Positions 1-7,035 of a stretch of 20,455 nt of DNA are shown one piece after another (position 1 is the first letter of the stretch; every line of letters begins with the position of its first letter). Location: the NCBI GenBank assembly GCA_036505615.1, contig DASXTB010000224.1, positions 1 to 20,455 of the forward strand, written 5' to 3'. The notes beneath the pieces were generated by a model, which was not told the DNA's origin, did not search any database, and saw only the letters and a program-made list of their open reading frames with translations. The position numbers were made by a program, and so were the translations under genes. Origin of the DNA: DASXTB01 sp036505615 (GTDB taxonomy: Bacteria > Acidobacteriota > UBA6911 > JACQSX01).

Positions 1-218
1 GGCCGGTGGGCCGTCTCCCGCACAATCTTTCATCGTGCAGGAGACGCCCCACGGGGCGTCTCTCCAGTAGCGCCGCTTCGCGGACGAAGCCCTGGTTTGC
101 AGCGCAGTGCAGCGTGAGAAAATGTCCAAACTCGAGAGCGCCGCTTCGCGGCGCTGGCCGGCTGGAAGCCAGTGCTACAATACTGGGCGCCCGGATTTTT
201 TCACACGTTCTAAGCAAC
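1..218. repeat. Cluster of GC-rich palindromic repeats downstream of the response regulator
   Basis: No convincing gene is visible here. Three hairpins can be read directly. (1) Positions 12-23 pair with 35-46, with one mismatch. (2) Positions 41-50 pair perfectly with 53-62 around a 2-nt centre. Its left arm is shared with hairpin 1, so the two folds are mutually exclusive. (3) AGCGCCGC (137-144) pairs with GCGGCGCT (148-155) across a TTC loop. The AGCGCCGCTTCGCGG motif also occurs in partial form at about 69-83, so this looks like a repeat family. Lying just past the 3' end of the minus-strand regulator gene, the hairpins could end or protect that transcript, but there is no clear U-tract. 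A small plus-strand open frame (6-242) is low-complexity and is not accepted as a gene. Confidence 0.6.
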
Positions 219-1625
219 TCAGTTGGTTTGGATTTTTTTTAACTTGGTAATCAAGGTCTGACGGCTGATGCCGAGAGCGCGAGCCGCGTGACTTTTGTTG
301 TGGTGGTGCGTGGCCAGGGTTTCCAAGATCATCCGCTTCTCCAGTTCGCCGACCTGTTCTTTCAAACCTTCCGAGGTCTCCAGAATTATTTTGGCGCTGC
401 GTACATGGTCAGAGACAAGATCCGGAGAAAGCGTCCCTGCATCATCGGCGAGAATCACCATTCGCTCCACTTCATTGGCCAACTCTCGAGCGTTTCCAGG
501 CCAATGGTAGTTTTCCAGAATAGTAAGCGTCTCGGGAGGAAGCTGCAGGCCCTTTTTGTTGAGCCGGGACGCCGTCCGCTCCATAAAATAAATTGCCAAA
601 GGCGCCACATCGTCGCGGCGCGCCCGAAGCGGCGGAATGTAAATGGAGAATACATTGAGCCGGTAGAAAAGATCCTGACGAAAATTCCCTTTTTCCACCT
701 CTTCTCGCAGATTTCGATTGGTGCTGGCCACCACCCGTACGTCGACCTCACGCGGCTTCTGCGAGCCCAGCGGCTGAATCAAGTTATCTTCCAGAACACG
801 GAGGAACTTCACCTGCAAGTCCAAAGGGGCCTCGCCGATTTCATCCAGGAACAGAGTGCCGCGATCCGCCATTTCAAAGAAACCCTTCTTTTCGGCAGTC
901 GCTCCGGTAAAAGCTCCCTTGGAATGGCCGAAGAATTCACTCTCCGCCAACTCTTTGGGAATTGCGCCGCAGTTTACCGCCACGAAAATCTGCTCCGCCC
1001 TGTCGCTTTTTTGATGAATGTAACGAGCCACCAGCTCTTTTCCGGTCCCGGTTTCTCCTTGAACCAGAACGGTCGAATCGGTCTGCACGACGCGCGACAG
1101 CAGAGCCAGGATGTCGTTCATGGCGCGGCTCTTGTAGATAATGTTGCTTGTCTCCAGAAAAGTTTCTACCTGACTTCGCAACAACTGATTTTCGCGGCGT
1201 AGCTTTTCGTTGGCTTTCTCCAGTTCTCCTGCCAGGCGCCGGTTTTCTTTGACCAGTTGAAGCTGCTCCAGGGCTTTGCGAACCGTGATGCGCAATGACA
1301 TCGGCTCCCAGGGCTTGGTAATGTACTTGTAGACCCGCCCGCTATTGATGGCTTCAATCAGATCGTCGACCTCGGTATAGCCGGTCAATACTATGCGGAC
1401 GATATCAGGGTTGATGGCGATGCTCTTCTCCAGCAGCTCCACCCCCGACATGCCCGGCATCTTCTGATCTGTGATAATAACGTCAACCGGCTGAGTTTGA
1501 AGGATATTGAGGGCATCTTCCGCAGAGCCAGCGGCGATCACATGGTAGTCCTCAATTAATGTTCGCTTCAGCTTCTGGAGATTCGCGGGTTCGTCGTCAA
1601 CCACCAAAATCTTGTGCTGTGTCAT
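219..1625 (-). CDS. Sigma54-dependent response regulator, NtrC family (REC-AAA+-Fis HTH)
   Basis: This 468-aa protein is a phosphorylation-controlled activator of sigma54 RNA polymerase. The receiver domain (about 1-120) has the acidic pair D10-D11, phosphoacceptor D53 (in ITDQKMPG) and conserved K104 (in YITKPW). A coiled-coil linker (about 120-155) leads to the AAA+ domain, with Walker A GETGTGKE (190-197), the sigma54-contacting GAFTGA loop (237-242) and Walker B around GTLFLDEIGE (256-265). The C-terminus is a Fis-type helix-turn-helix (SHAARALGISRQTL). Its ATG lies in the ATGA overlap with the stop of the histidine kinase gene, so the two are co-translated partners. The YKYITKPW receiver signature recalls the HupR/HoxA type, but no hydrogenase gene is nearby and the target is unknown. 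The family is certain; the regulon is not. Confidence 0.95.
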   Translation of the reverse strand: MTQHKILVVDDEPANLQKLKRTLIEDYHVIAAGSAEDALNILQTQPVDVIITDQKMPGMSGVELLEKSIAINPDIVRIVLTGYTEVDDLIEAINSGRVYKYITKPWEPMSLRITVRKALEQLQLVKENRRLAGELEKANEKLRRENQLLRSQVETFLETSNIIYKSRAMNDILALLSRVVQTDSTVLVQGETGTGKELVARYIHQKSDRAEQIFVAVNCGAIPKELAESEFFGHSKGAFTGATAEKKGFFEMADRGTLFLDEIGEAPLDLQVKFLRVLEDNLIQPLGSQKPREVDVRVVASTNRNLREEVEKGNFRQDLFYRLNVFSIYIPPLRARRDDVAPLAIYFMERTASRLNKKGLQLPPETLTILENYHWPGNARELANEVERMVILADDAGTLSPDLVSDHVRSAKIILETSEGLKEQVGELEKRMILETLATHHHNKSHAARALGISRQTLITKLKKIQTN

Positions 1626-3757
1626 GACTGGCCGCTCTGGGGTTCCTTGCCGATCGGAAGGATGATGCGAAACTTGGTCCCTTTTCCGGGTTCGCTGTCC
1701 ACCAGGATCAGCCCGTGGTGTTGTTTGATGATTCCGTAACTGATGCTCAGTCCGAGACCGGTGCCCTCACCGATCTTCTTGGTAGTGAAGAAGGGCTCGA
1801 ATATCTTGCTTAAATGCTCTTTTCGGATGCCGCAGCCGTTATCTTCAAACTCGACCACTACATTTCCGTTCTCCGAGAAAGTTCGAATCCAGACGTCACC
1901 TTTGTCTGGAATTGCCTGGCACGCATTGCTGAGAATATTCATGAAAACCTGCCCCAGTTTTTCTGAATAAGCGCGGATCCTGGGAACCGACGAATACTGT
2001 CTGTGGATCTGAATCCGCTCGCGATACACGTTATTCAATAGGTTCAAAGCGACTTCAAGAGCGGCCTGAATATCGGTGTCATCCACTTCGTGGCTGTCCA
2101 TGCGCGAGAATGTGCGCAGATCTGAGATAATGGTGTTTATTCGCTTAGCGCCTTCTTCAAAGTTGGCGATCAGGGTGTCCAGGTCCTCTATCAAGAAATC
2201 AAAATTCACCGCCCGTTTTTCGTCCTCCAGTTTCCCTCGATCCGCCTCGTTGAGCGATCCCAGGGCTTCGTAACAGGCCAATAACTTCTTCAACTTTCCG
2301 ATGTAATTGCGCAGGAACTCCGTGTTGCCGTAGATGAAGTTCAAGGGGTTTTTTATTTCATGGGCGATGCCTGAAACCAGCTGGCCAAGGGAGGCCATCT
2401 TTTCCGATTGAATCAATTGCGCCTGGGCCTGCTGCAGCTCTTGATAAGCCTCTTTCAATTCGGAATTGGACTGCTGCAAAGCGATGGTGCGCTCGTGGAC
2501 CATTCGCTCCAGGTTTCGGTTCAGCTCCAGCAGCGCCTGGCTTCGCTCCTGCAGCGATGCGGCCATCTCGTTAAATGTCTGCGCCAGTTTCTCCAGTTCG
2601 TCGCCGGTGCGCACGTCTACGCGGCCGCTGTAGTCTCCCGCGGCAATCACCGTGGCCGTCGAAGTTAGTTTCTTGAGCGGAACAGTAATGCCGCCGCTGA
2701 TCACGTATGCCAGGAAGATCACCAGTGCCGCCGAGAAAATGGTGGCGAAGAAGAACACGGTGCGCATCTCGTTGACCGGGGAGAAAATCTCCAGGTTGTT
2801 GATTCCCACTCCGCAGGTCCACCCGAAGAATGAATTACTGGTGGCTAATCCGGAGATTTTCTTGGTCCCGGGAGGATACTCGTAGGCAAAGTGCTTTTCT
2901 CCCCGAATGATTGCATCCCTCAGATTTTCAAGGTGGTGATCCTCTACCAGCCGGGTGCCGTAATTGTTTTGCGGCGTCTCCCGCTGGTCCACTTCGGCGT
3001 AATTTCTGTTGCTTCGAAACTTGTGCCCAATGACGGTGTTGTGATCGCTCTTGAAAAGGAATGCATAGCCGGACTTGAGCTGGCGGGCGCTAAAGTCCTT
3101 TTCCACCTGATCCAGAATTTCCTGTATGAACTGCCAGTTGATCAGTGTAACTAGGACTCCCACGGTCCGCTGCGTCCGGCGGCTGCGAACCGGAACTGCA
3201 AATCCAATCTGGTACCGGTTCATGAGGTCTTGATTTCGATAATCGTAAACAGCGGCGACAAACGGGGATCGCTGCCAATCCAGGTAAGCCAGATTGCCGC
3301 TGGACGCAATGTCAAACCATTCCTCTGAATCCGAAGTTTTCATTCTCAGAAGAGCGGCAACCTGTTGGGGCGTGAAGTTTAAGCCCTGCCGGCTTAGGGT
3401 ATTACAGAGACGCAGATTGCCCTCGGAGTCGAAAATCAGAATCAAGTCGTAGACCTGGTGGAGCACCACGAGCTGGTTGAGCAGCGTCTGCGCCTGTTCG
3501 GTATTGCGCCGGTTCTCGAGCGTTTCCGCAAACGCATCATTGAGTTCCATGGCGAGCGCTTCTTCTCGCTTTTCAAGAAGAGTCAAATCAATCTTGTCTG
3601 CCGTATCCTGGGCAATCTGCTCTAAGTACAGCGTGATCCGGTCTTCGGTGATTCTTTTCTTGGCAAGGAAATAAGAAAAAATGGAGATGAATATTAAAGG
3701 AATCAAGGAGGAGGGTAAGATATAGAGCAAAAGCTTGCTTTTCAGGCTCTTAGACAT
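1622..3757 (-). CDS. Membrane sensor histidine kinase (large periplasmic sensor, HAMP, HisKA, HATPase)
   Basis: This kinase of about 711 aa phosphorylates the regulator encoded just downstream. Numbering here is from an in-frame TTG at 3769; subtract 4 for the ATG at 3757, which I prefer. TM1 is about 13-36, followed by roughly 300 residues of extracytoplasmic sensor, a size fitting a double-Cache fold. TM2 is about 337-358, HAMP about 358-412, then a coiled coil. The H-box GQLVSGIAHEIKNP carries phosphoacceptor H470. The catalytic domain shows an N-box (NILSNACQAI), a G1 box (EDNGCGI), FEPFFTTK, and a G2 box (GTGLGLS). The stop overlaps the regulator start by 4 nt (ATGA). A sigma70-like promoter lies 35-64 nt upstream of the ATG. 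No strong ribosome-binding site is visible for either start. The ligand is unknown. Confidence 0.93.
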   Translation of the reverse strand: MSKSLKSKLLLYILPSSLIPLIFISIFSYFLAKKRITEDRITLYLEQIAQDTADKIDLTLLEKREEALAMELNDAFAETLENRRNTEQAQTLLNQLVVLHQVYDLILIFDSEGNLRLCNTLSRQGLNFTPQQVAALLRMKTSDSEEWFDIASSGNLAYLDWQRSPFVAAVYDYRNQDLMNRYQIGFAVPVRSRRTQRTVGVLVTLINWQFIQEILDQVEKDFSARQLKSGYAFLFKSDHNTVIGHKFRSNRNYAEVDQRETPQNNYGTRLVEDHHLENLRDAIIRGEKHFAYEYPPGTKKISGLATSNSFFGWTCGVGINNLEIFSPVNEMRTVFFFATIFSAALVIFLAYVISGGITVPLKKLTSTATVIAAGDYSGRVDVRTGDELEKLAQTFNEMAASLQERSQALLELNRNLERMVHERTIALQQSNSELKEAYQELQQAQAQLIQSEKMASLGQLVSGIAHEIKNPLNFIYGNTEFLRNYIGKLKKLLACYEALGSLNEADRGKLEDEKRAVNFDFLIEDLDTLIANFEEGAKRINTIISDLRTFSRMDSHEVDDTDIQAALEVALNLLNNVYRERIQIHRQYSSVPRIRAYSEKLGQVFMNILSNACQAIPDKGDVWIRTFSENGNVVVEFEDNGCGIRKEHLSKIFEPFFTTKKIGEGTGLGLSISYGIIKQHHGLILVDSEPGKGTKFRIILPIGKEPQSGQS

Positions 3758-3791
3758 TTTACTGCCCAAATTATCGTCTGACTGTTATCTT

Positions 3792-3821
3792 TTTATACAT
3801 CCTCTCCATTGGATTCGTCAA
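3792..3821 (-). promoter_or_regulatory. Sigma70-type promoter for the histidine kinase/response regulator operon
   Basis: On the minus strand a -35 hexamer TTGACG (3816-3821) and a -10 hexamer TATAAA (3792-3797) are 18 bp apart. Transcription would start near 3785, giving a leader of about 28 nt before the ATG at 3757. Each hexamer matches the consensus at five of six positions. The rest of the gap (3770-3945) is AT-rich and has no other obvious feature, so the kinase operon probably has its own promoter rather than depending on read-through from the upstream menC-like gene. Confidence 0.5.
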
Positions 3822-3945
3822 ATTCCTTTACAGTTCAAAATGATCTTCGATTAGGGTTTCGAAAATCTGATTGACGAAAGAATCATTAAATTCCCCGTGT
3901 TCCCAGTGTCCCTAGTGGTTCAAAGTATTGATTGCAGGAACTCTT

Positions 3946-5049
3946 TCAAAGTACCCGCTTTCTGACAGTCACGCTCTCTATGAATGGAACGTCCGGCTCA
4001 TAGCCGATGCCGGGATCCGAAGGGACTTGGATTTGGCCGGAAGGGGAAACCTCCACCGGGTGCGTGACGGTATCTTTCTTGTAGTATCGTTTACTGGCGG
4101 AGACATCTCCGGGAATGGTAAAGCCGGCAAGGCTGGACAGGGCGATGTTGTGGGCGCGGCCGATGCCTGATTCCAGCATTCCGCCACACCAGACGGGAAC
4201 CCCTTGGGCATAACAAAGGTCGTGGATGCGCTTGGCTGAAGCAAAACCGCCCACCCGCCCCAGCTTGATGTTGATGATGCGGCAGCTTCCCAGGCTGAGC
4301 GCCGCCTTTGCATCGTAATAAGACTTGATGGACTCATCCAGGCAAATCGGCGTTTGCAGGGACGCCTGAAGCTGCGCGTGCTCGAAAATGTCGTCGTAAC
4401 GAAGCGGCTGTTCAATCATCAACAGATCAAAATCATCCAGCCGACGCAGCAGGTCAATATCTTTGAGAGTGTAGGCGGAATTGGCGTCGGCCATGAGCGG
4501 AATGCGGGGGTACCTCTCACGGATATTTTCGATGATCTCTGCGTCCCAGCCGGGCTTGATCTTTATTTTTATTTTTTGGTAACCAGCGGCAACTTCCCGT
4601 TCGATCTTCCCCAACAGCGTCTCAATGTCTTTTTGAATGCCGATCGACACGCCGCAGTCAATCCACTTCCGAGTGCCTCCGATCATTTGGTGCAGAGGCC
4701 GCGACTGCGCGCGGGCAAAAAGATCCCACAGTCCCGCTTCGATGGCGCCCTTGGCCATGTTGTGGCCCCGAATCTGCTCCACTTCGGCGGGCAGCCGCGT
4801 GGGGTGTTCTATGTCCCGCTTCAGGATGAATGGCGCTATAAAATTCTCGATTACATTCCAGGCGGTCTCTATTGTCTCGTGACTATAGTAAGGACCCTCC
4901 GAGGCGGTGCATTCCGCCCATCCGGCGAGCGAATCCGCCTCGAGCTGAAGCAAAAGAATCCTGCGAGTATCTGTCCGGCCGAAACTGGTTTCAAAGTAAT
5001 GAACCAGAGGAAGCCGGATTTCACGCAAAGTCAGGCGTTCAATCTTCAT
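3946..5049 (-). CDS. menC: Enolase-superfamily o-succinylbenzoate synthase / N-succinylamino acid racemase (NSAR/OSBS)
   Basis: This 367-aa protein belongs to the muconate-lactonizing subgroup of the enolase superfamily. Such enzymes either dehydrate SHCHC to o-succinylbenzoate (menaquinone synthesis) or racemise N-succinylamino acids. The capping domain is residues 1-125, followed by the barrel. Visible catalytic residues are K161-x-K163 (in KIKIKPGWD), metal ligands D188 (MADAN), E213 (IEQPL) and D238 (CLDES), and the opposite base K262 (INIKLGR). These positions are almost those I recall for the Amycolatopsis NSAR. The WCGGMLESGIGRAHN segment is typical of the NSAR/OSBS subfamily. The gene overlaps the upstream GNAT gene by 11 nt. 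GGAG sits 5 nt before the ATG and decides the start. With a GNAT partner and no other men genes visible, racemase activity is as likely as menaquinone synthesis; the symbol marks the family only. Confidence 0.88.
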   Translation of the reverse strand: MKIERLTLREIRLPLVHYFETSFGRTDTRRILLLQLEADSLAGWAECTASEGPYYSHETIETAWNVIENFIAPFILKRDIEHPTRLPAEVEQIRGHNMAKGAIEAGLWDLFARAQSRPLHQMIGGTRKWIDCGVSIGIQKDIETLLGKIEREVAAGYQKIKIKIKPGWDAEIIENIRERYPRIPLMADANSAYTLKDIDLLRRLDDFDLLMIEQPLRYDDIFEHAQLQASLQTPICLDESIKSYYDAKAALSLGSCRIINIKLGRVGGFASAKRIHDLCYAQGVPVWCGGMLESGIGRAHNIALSSLAGFTIPGDVSASKRYYKKDTVTHPVEVSPSGQIQVPSDPGIGYEPDVPFIESVTVRKRVL

Positions 5050-5884
5050 GTTTCTCCAGCAAATAAAAGGCTCGTTGGAGGGGGTAATTGGCGATTGGCA
5101 AGGGCTGGGGCAGGCGAGTCAGTGCCTTAATCCAGTAACCGCTATCAAAATAATGGCGAAAGACGGTACGTGTCGCTTCCCGCCACTTTTGGGCGCTCCC
5201 CATATCCAGCTTCTTCAGTTGCTGGGTGTCTGGCGGAGCTTCCGCCAGCACACGAGGGGCAGTGTGATGCAGTCGCGGCTCTCCGGGAGCAAAGCGCTCT
5301 TCTGCGTTCCAACGCAGTGCCAGGGGGATTTCCTCCAGGCCGGTGGGCGTGGGATCGGCGCCCTGGAGGATCTTCTCGGTGCGCGGCGCGCCAATGAACC
5401 ACTCCACCAGAAATCGATCCGTCCCCAGCGCGCTGTGCAGATCGCTGCTGGTTCGCTCGCCGTAAAGGTTTACATAATAGGTGTTGCTCATTGCTCCCAG
5501 CTTGTTCAGGTTGAGATAGGCATTCTTGGTTTCCAGCGGATCAAAGGTCCATGTAATGACAGGAATGTTGCGCTCTTTGGCATCGCGGTATTGGGCCAGC
5601 TTTAACATGCGGCCCACGCCCTGATTGCGATACTCCTCCAAGACGGCCAGCATATGAGAGTGCTGCGCAAATCTGTTGTCATGCAGACTGGGGATGGCGA
5701 ACACAAAACCGATCATCCGTTCCGCTTCGAAGGCGCCCATGGCCAGGCCGCCACGTTTTTGCGCTATTATCATCATTCGCGCTGGAACCACATCGCGATC
5801 TGCAAAACCCCACACTATTTTCTGCAGCTCGACACCACGATCAAACTCTGCGGGTTGTCGAAGGTGTCGAATTTCTATCGCCAT
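5039..5884 (-). CDS. GNAT-family acyltransferase (COG3375-like), candidate amino acid N-succinyltransferase
   Basis: This 281-aa cytoplasmic protein has a GNAT fold in its N-terminal half. Motif A reads MLAVLEEYRNQGVG, with the acyl-CoA pyrophosphate-binding pattern R86-x-x-G89-x-G91, and is followed by an ITWTFDPLETKNAYLN segment that I associate with the COG3375 group. The C-terminal half (about 160-281) is a longer extension not typical of small GNATs. AAAGGAA lies 6 nt before the ATG and supports the start. The stop overlaps the menC-like gene by 11 nt, so the two are co-translated. In Geobacillus kaustophilus a GNAT succinyltransferase is encoded beside NSAR and supplies its N-succinyl substrates; the same role is inferred here. 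The acyl donor and acceptor cannot be read from the sequence. Confidence 0.82.
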   Translation of the reverse strand: MAIEIRHLRQPAEFDRGVELQKIVWGFADRDVVPARMMIIAQKRGGLAMGAFEAERMIGFVFAIPSLHDNRFAQHSHMLAVLEEYRNQGVGRMLKLAQYRDAKERNIPVITWTFDPLETKNAYLNLNKLGAMSNTYYVNLYGERTSSDLHSALGTDRFLVEWFIGAPRTEKILQGADPTPTGLEEIPLALRWNAEERFAPGEPRLHHTAPRVLAEAPPDTQQLKKLDMGSAQKWREATRTVFRHYFDSGYWIKALTRLPQPLPIANYPLQRAFYLLEKHED

Positions 5885-6169
5885 GCATTGTTCCTTTATT
5901 CCGGAAATTATTTTCTCTCGCCTTCAGATCTCTGAAGCCCGCAAGAATATCAGAATTTTTAAATCTGGAATCGCAATCCGGGGATTCGAAATCGTATACT
6001 GCAAATAGCTAAGTCCAGCCCGGCCGGACAGGGAACAGATCTTTTGCCGTTGTGTCATTGGTGTCCTTTGTGGTTGAAGTGGTTTTCTCACCACAAAGGA
6101 CACCAAAGACACGGCGGGCAATAGGCTCCGGTAATTGGAACAGAGTTCGCCACTACTGACGAGTTCGAA
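5885..6169. other. Divergent intergenic region between the GNAT and prenyltransferase genes
   Basis: This 285-bp spacer separates divergent genes and must carry both promoters. I see no confident -35/-10 pair. The half next to the GNAT gene is AT-rich, and the half next to ubiA contains a long inverted repeat (6052-6112, listed separately). The only purine-rich sequence before the prenyltransferase ATG is a weak GACGAG. Confidence 0.5.
6052..6112. repeat. Long inverted repeat (23-bp arms) upstream of the prenyltransferase gene
   Basis: Positions 6052-6074 and 6090-6112 are reverse complements at 22 of 23 positions and are separated by a 15-nt loop. The arm core GGTGTCCTTTGTGGT / ACCACAAAGGACACC resembles a repeat commonly seen between genes in Acidobacteriota and similar genomes (recalled, not searched). 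There is no U-tract, so it is not a normal terminator. It is probably a dispersed palindromic element lying in the promoter or leader of the prenyltransferase gene. Confidence 0.75.
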
Positions 6170-7033
6170 ATGCGCCTTTGGAAGGACTTCCTCGAAACGC
6201 TGCGGATGATAAAGTTCGAACATACCGTTTTTGCGCTCCCTTTTGCCTACCTGGGAGCCTTCATCGCCGCGGGGGGAAGACCGACCTGGCATAAACTGAT
6301 TTGGATTTCACTGGCCATGCTTGGCGCCCGCAGCGCCGCGATGAGCTTCAACAGGCTGGTCGACCTGCCTCTTGATGCCCTCAACCCACGGACCCGAATG
6401 CGGTCCCTGCCGGCAGGCCGGCTTTCGCCCCGATTTGTAATCGTGTTCACCATTCTTGCTCTCGCGCTCTTGTTATACTCGGCGTTTCAATTGAACCAGC
6501 TTTGTTTTTTGCTTGCGCCATTAGCGGTCGTGATCATTTTTTTTTACTCTTATACCAAGCGTTTTACATCGCTTTCGCACTTATTTCTTGGCCTATCACT
6601 GGCTATCGCGCCCCTGGGTGGGTGGTTGGCCGTAAGGGAAAAACTCGATCCCTTGGCGCTGGTGCTGGCCCTAGTGGTAGGATTGTGGGTGGCAGGATTC
6701 GATATCATCTATGCCTGCCAGGACGCCACTTTCGATTCAGCACACAAACTGTATTCACTGCCGCAAACCATCGGCGTGGGGCCGGCTCTGGTGGTTTCGG
6801 CAGTAGCGCACATGCTGATGATAATCTTGCTGTTTGCTATGTACTGGCAGTTACAACTGAGCAAGCTCAGTCTGGCGGGTATTGTTGCCACGTCGCTGCT
6901 CATCGGCTACGAACACTGGATTGTGCGACCCTCGGATCTATCACGAGTCAACACAGCCTTTTTTACTCTTAATGGAATCATCAGCGTTTTGCTTTTTCTG
7001 GCCATTGGATTAGATCTCTCTCTTCTGAGATAA
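6170..7033 (+). CDS. UbiA-family prenyltransferase (MqnP-like, quinone biosynthesis)
   Basis: This 287-aa integral membrane protein, with about eight or nine hydrophobic helices, would attach a polyprenyl chain to an aromatic acceptor. The two Mg/diphosphate-binding motifs are clear: N61-x3-D65-x3-D69 (NRLVDLPLD) in the first half and D185-x3-D189 (CQDATFD) in the second. The opening IKFEHTVFALPFAYLGA and the block ARSAAMSFNRL..D..NPRTR..LPAGRLS match the group often called UbiA-other or MqnP, which works in futalosine-type menaquinone synthesis. A role in ubiquinone synthesis is less likely but not excluded. The TAA stop is 2 nt before the pilB ATG, so pilB is probably translationally coupled to it. 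The start has only a weak ribosome-binding site. Confidence 0.88.
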   Translation: MRLWKDFLETLRMIKFEHTVFALPFAYLGAFIAAGGRPTWHKLIWISLAMLGARSAAMSFNRLVDLPLDALNPRTRMRSLPAGRLSPRFVIVFTILALALLLYSAFQLNQLCFLLAPLAVVIIFFYSYTKRFTSLSHLFLGLSLAIAPLGGWLAVREKLDPLALVLALVVGLWVAGFDIIYACQDATFDSAHKLYSLPQTIGVGPALVVSAVAHMLMIILLFAMYWQLQLSKLSLAGIVATSLLIGYEHWIVRPSDLSRVNTAFFTLNGIISVLLFLAIGLDLSLLR

Positions 7034-7035
7034 AC

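Noticed and set aside
288..1202. 304-codon plus-strand open frame opposite the response regulator
   Set aside because: It is fully antisense to a gene with clear REC, AAA+ and HTH motifs; its own sequence has no recognisable domain and low-quality composition.
4354..5130. 258-codon plus-strand open frame opposite the menC-like gene
   Set aside because: Antisense shadow of a gene with intact catalytic residues; no ribosome-binding site or family signature.
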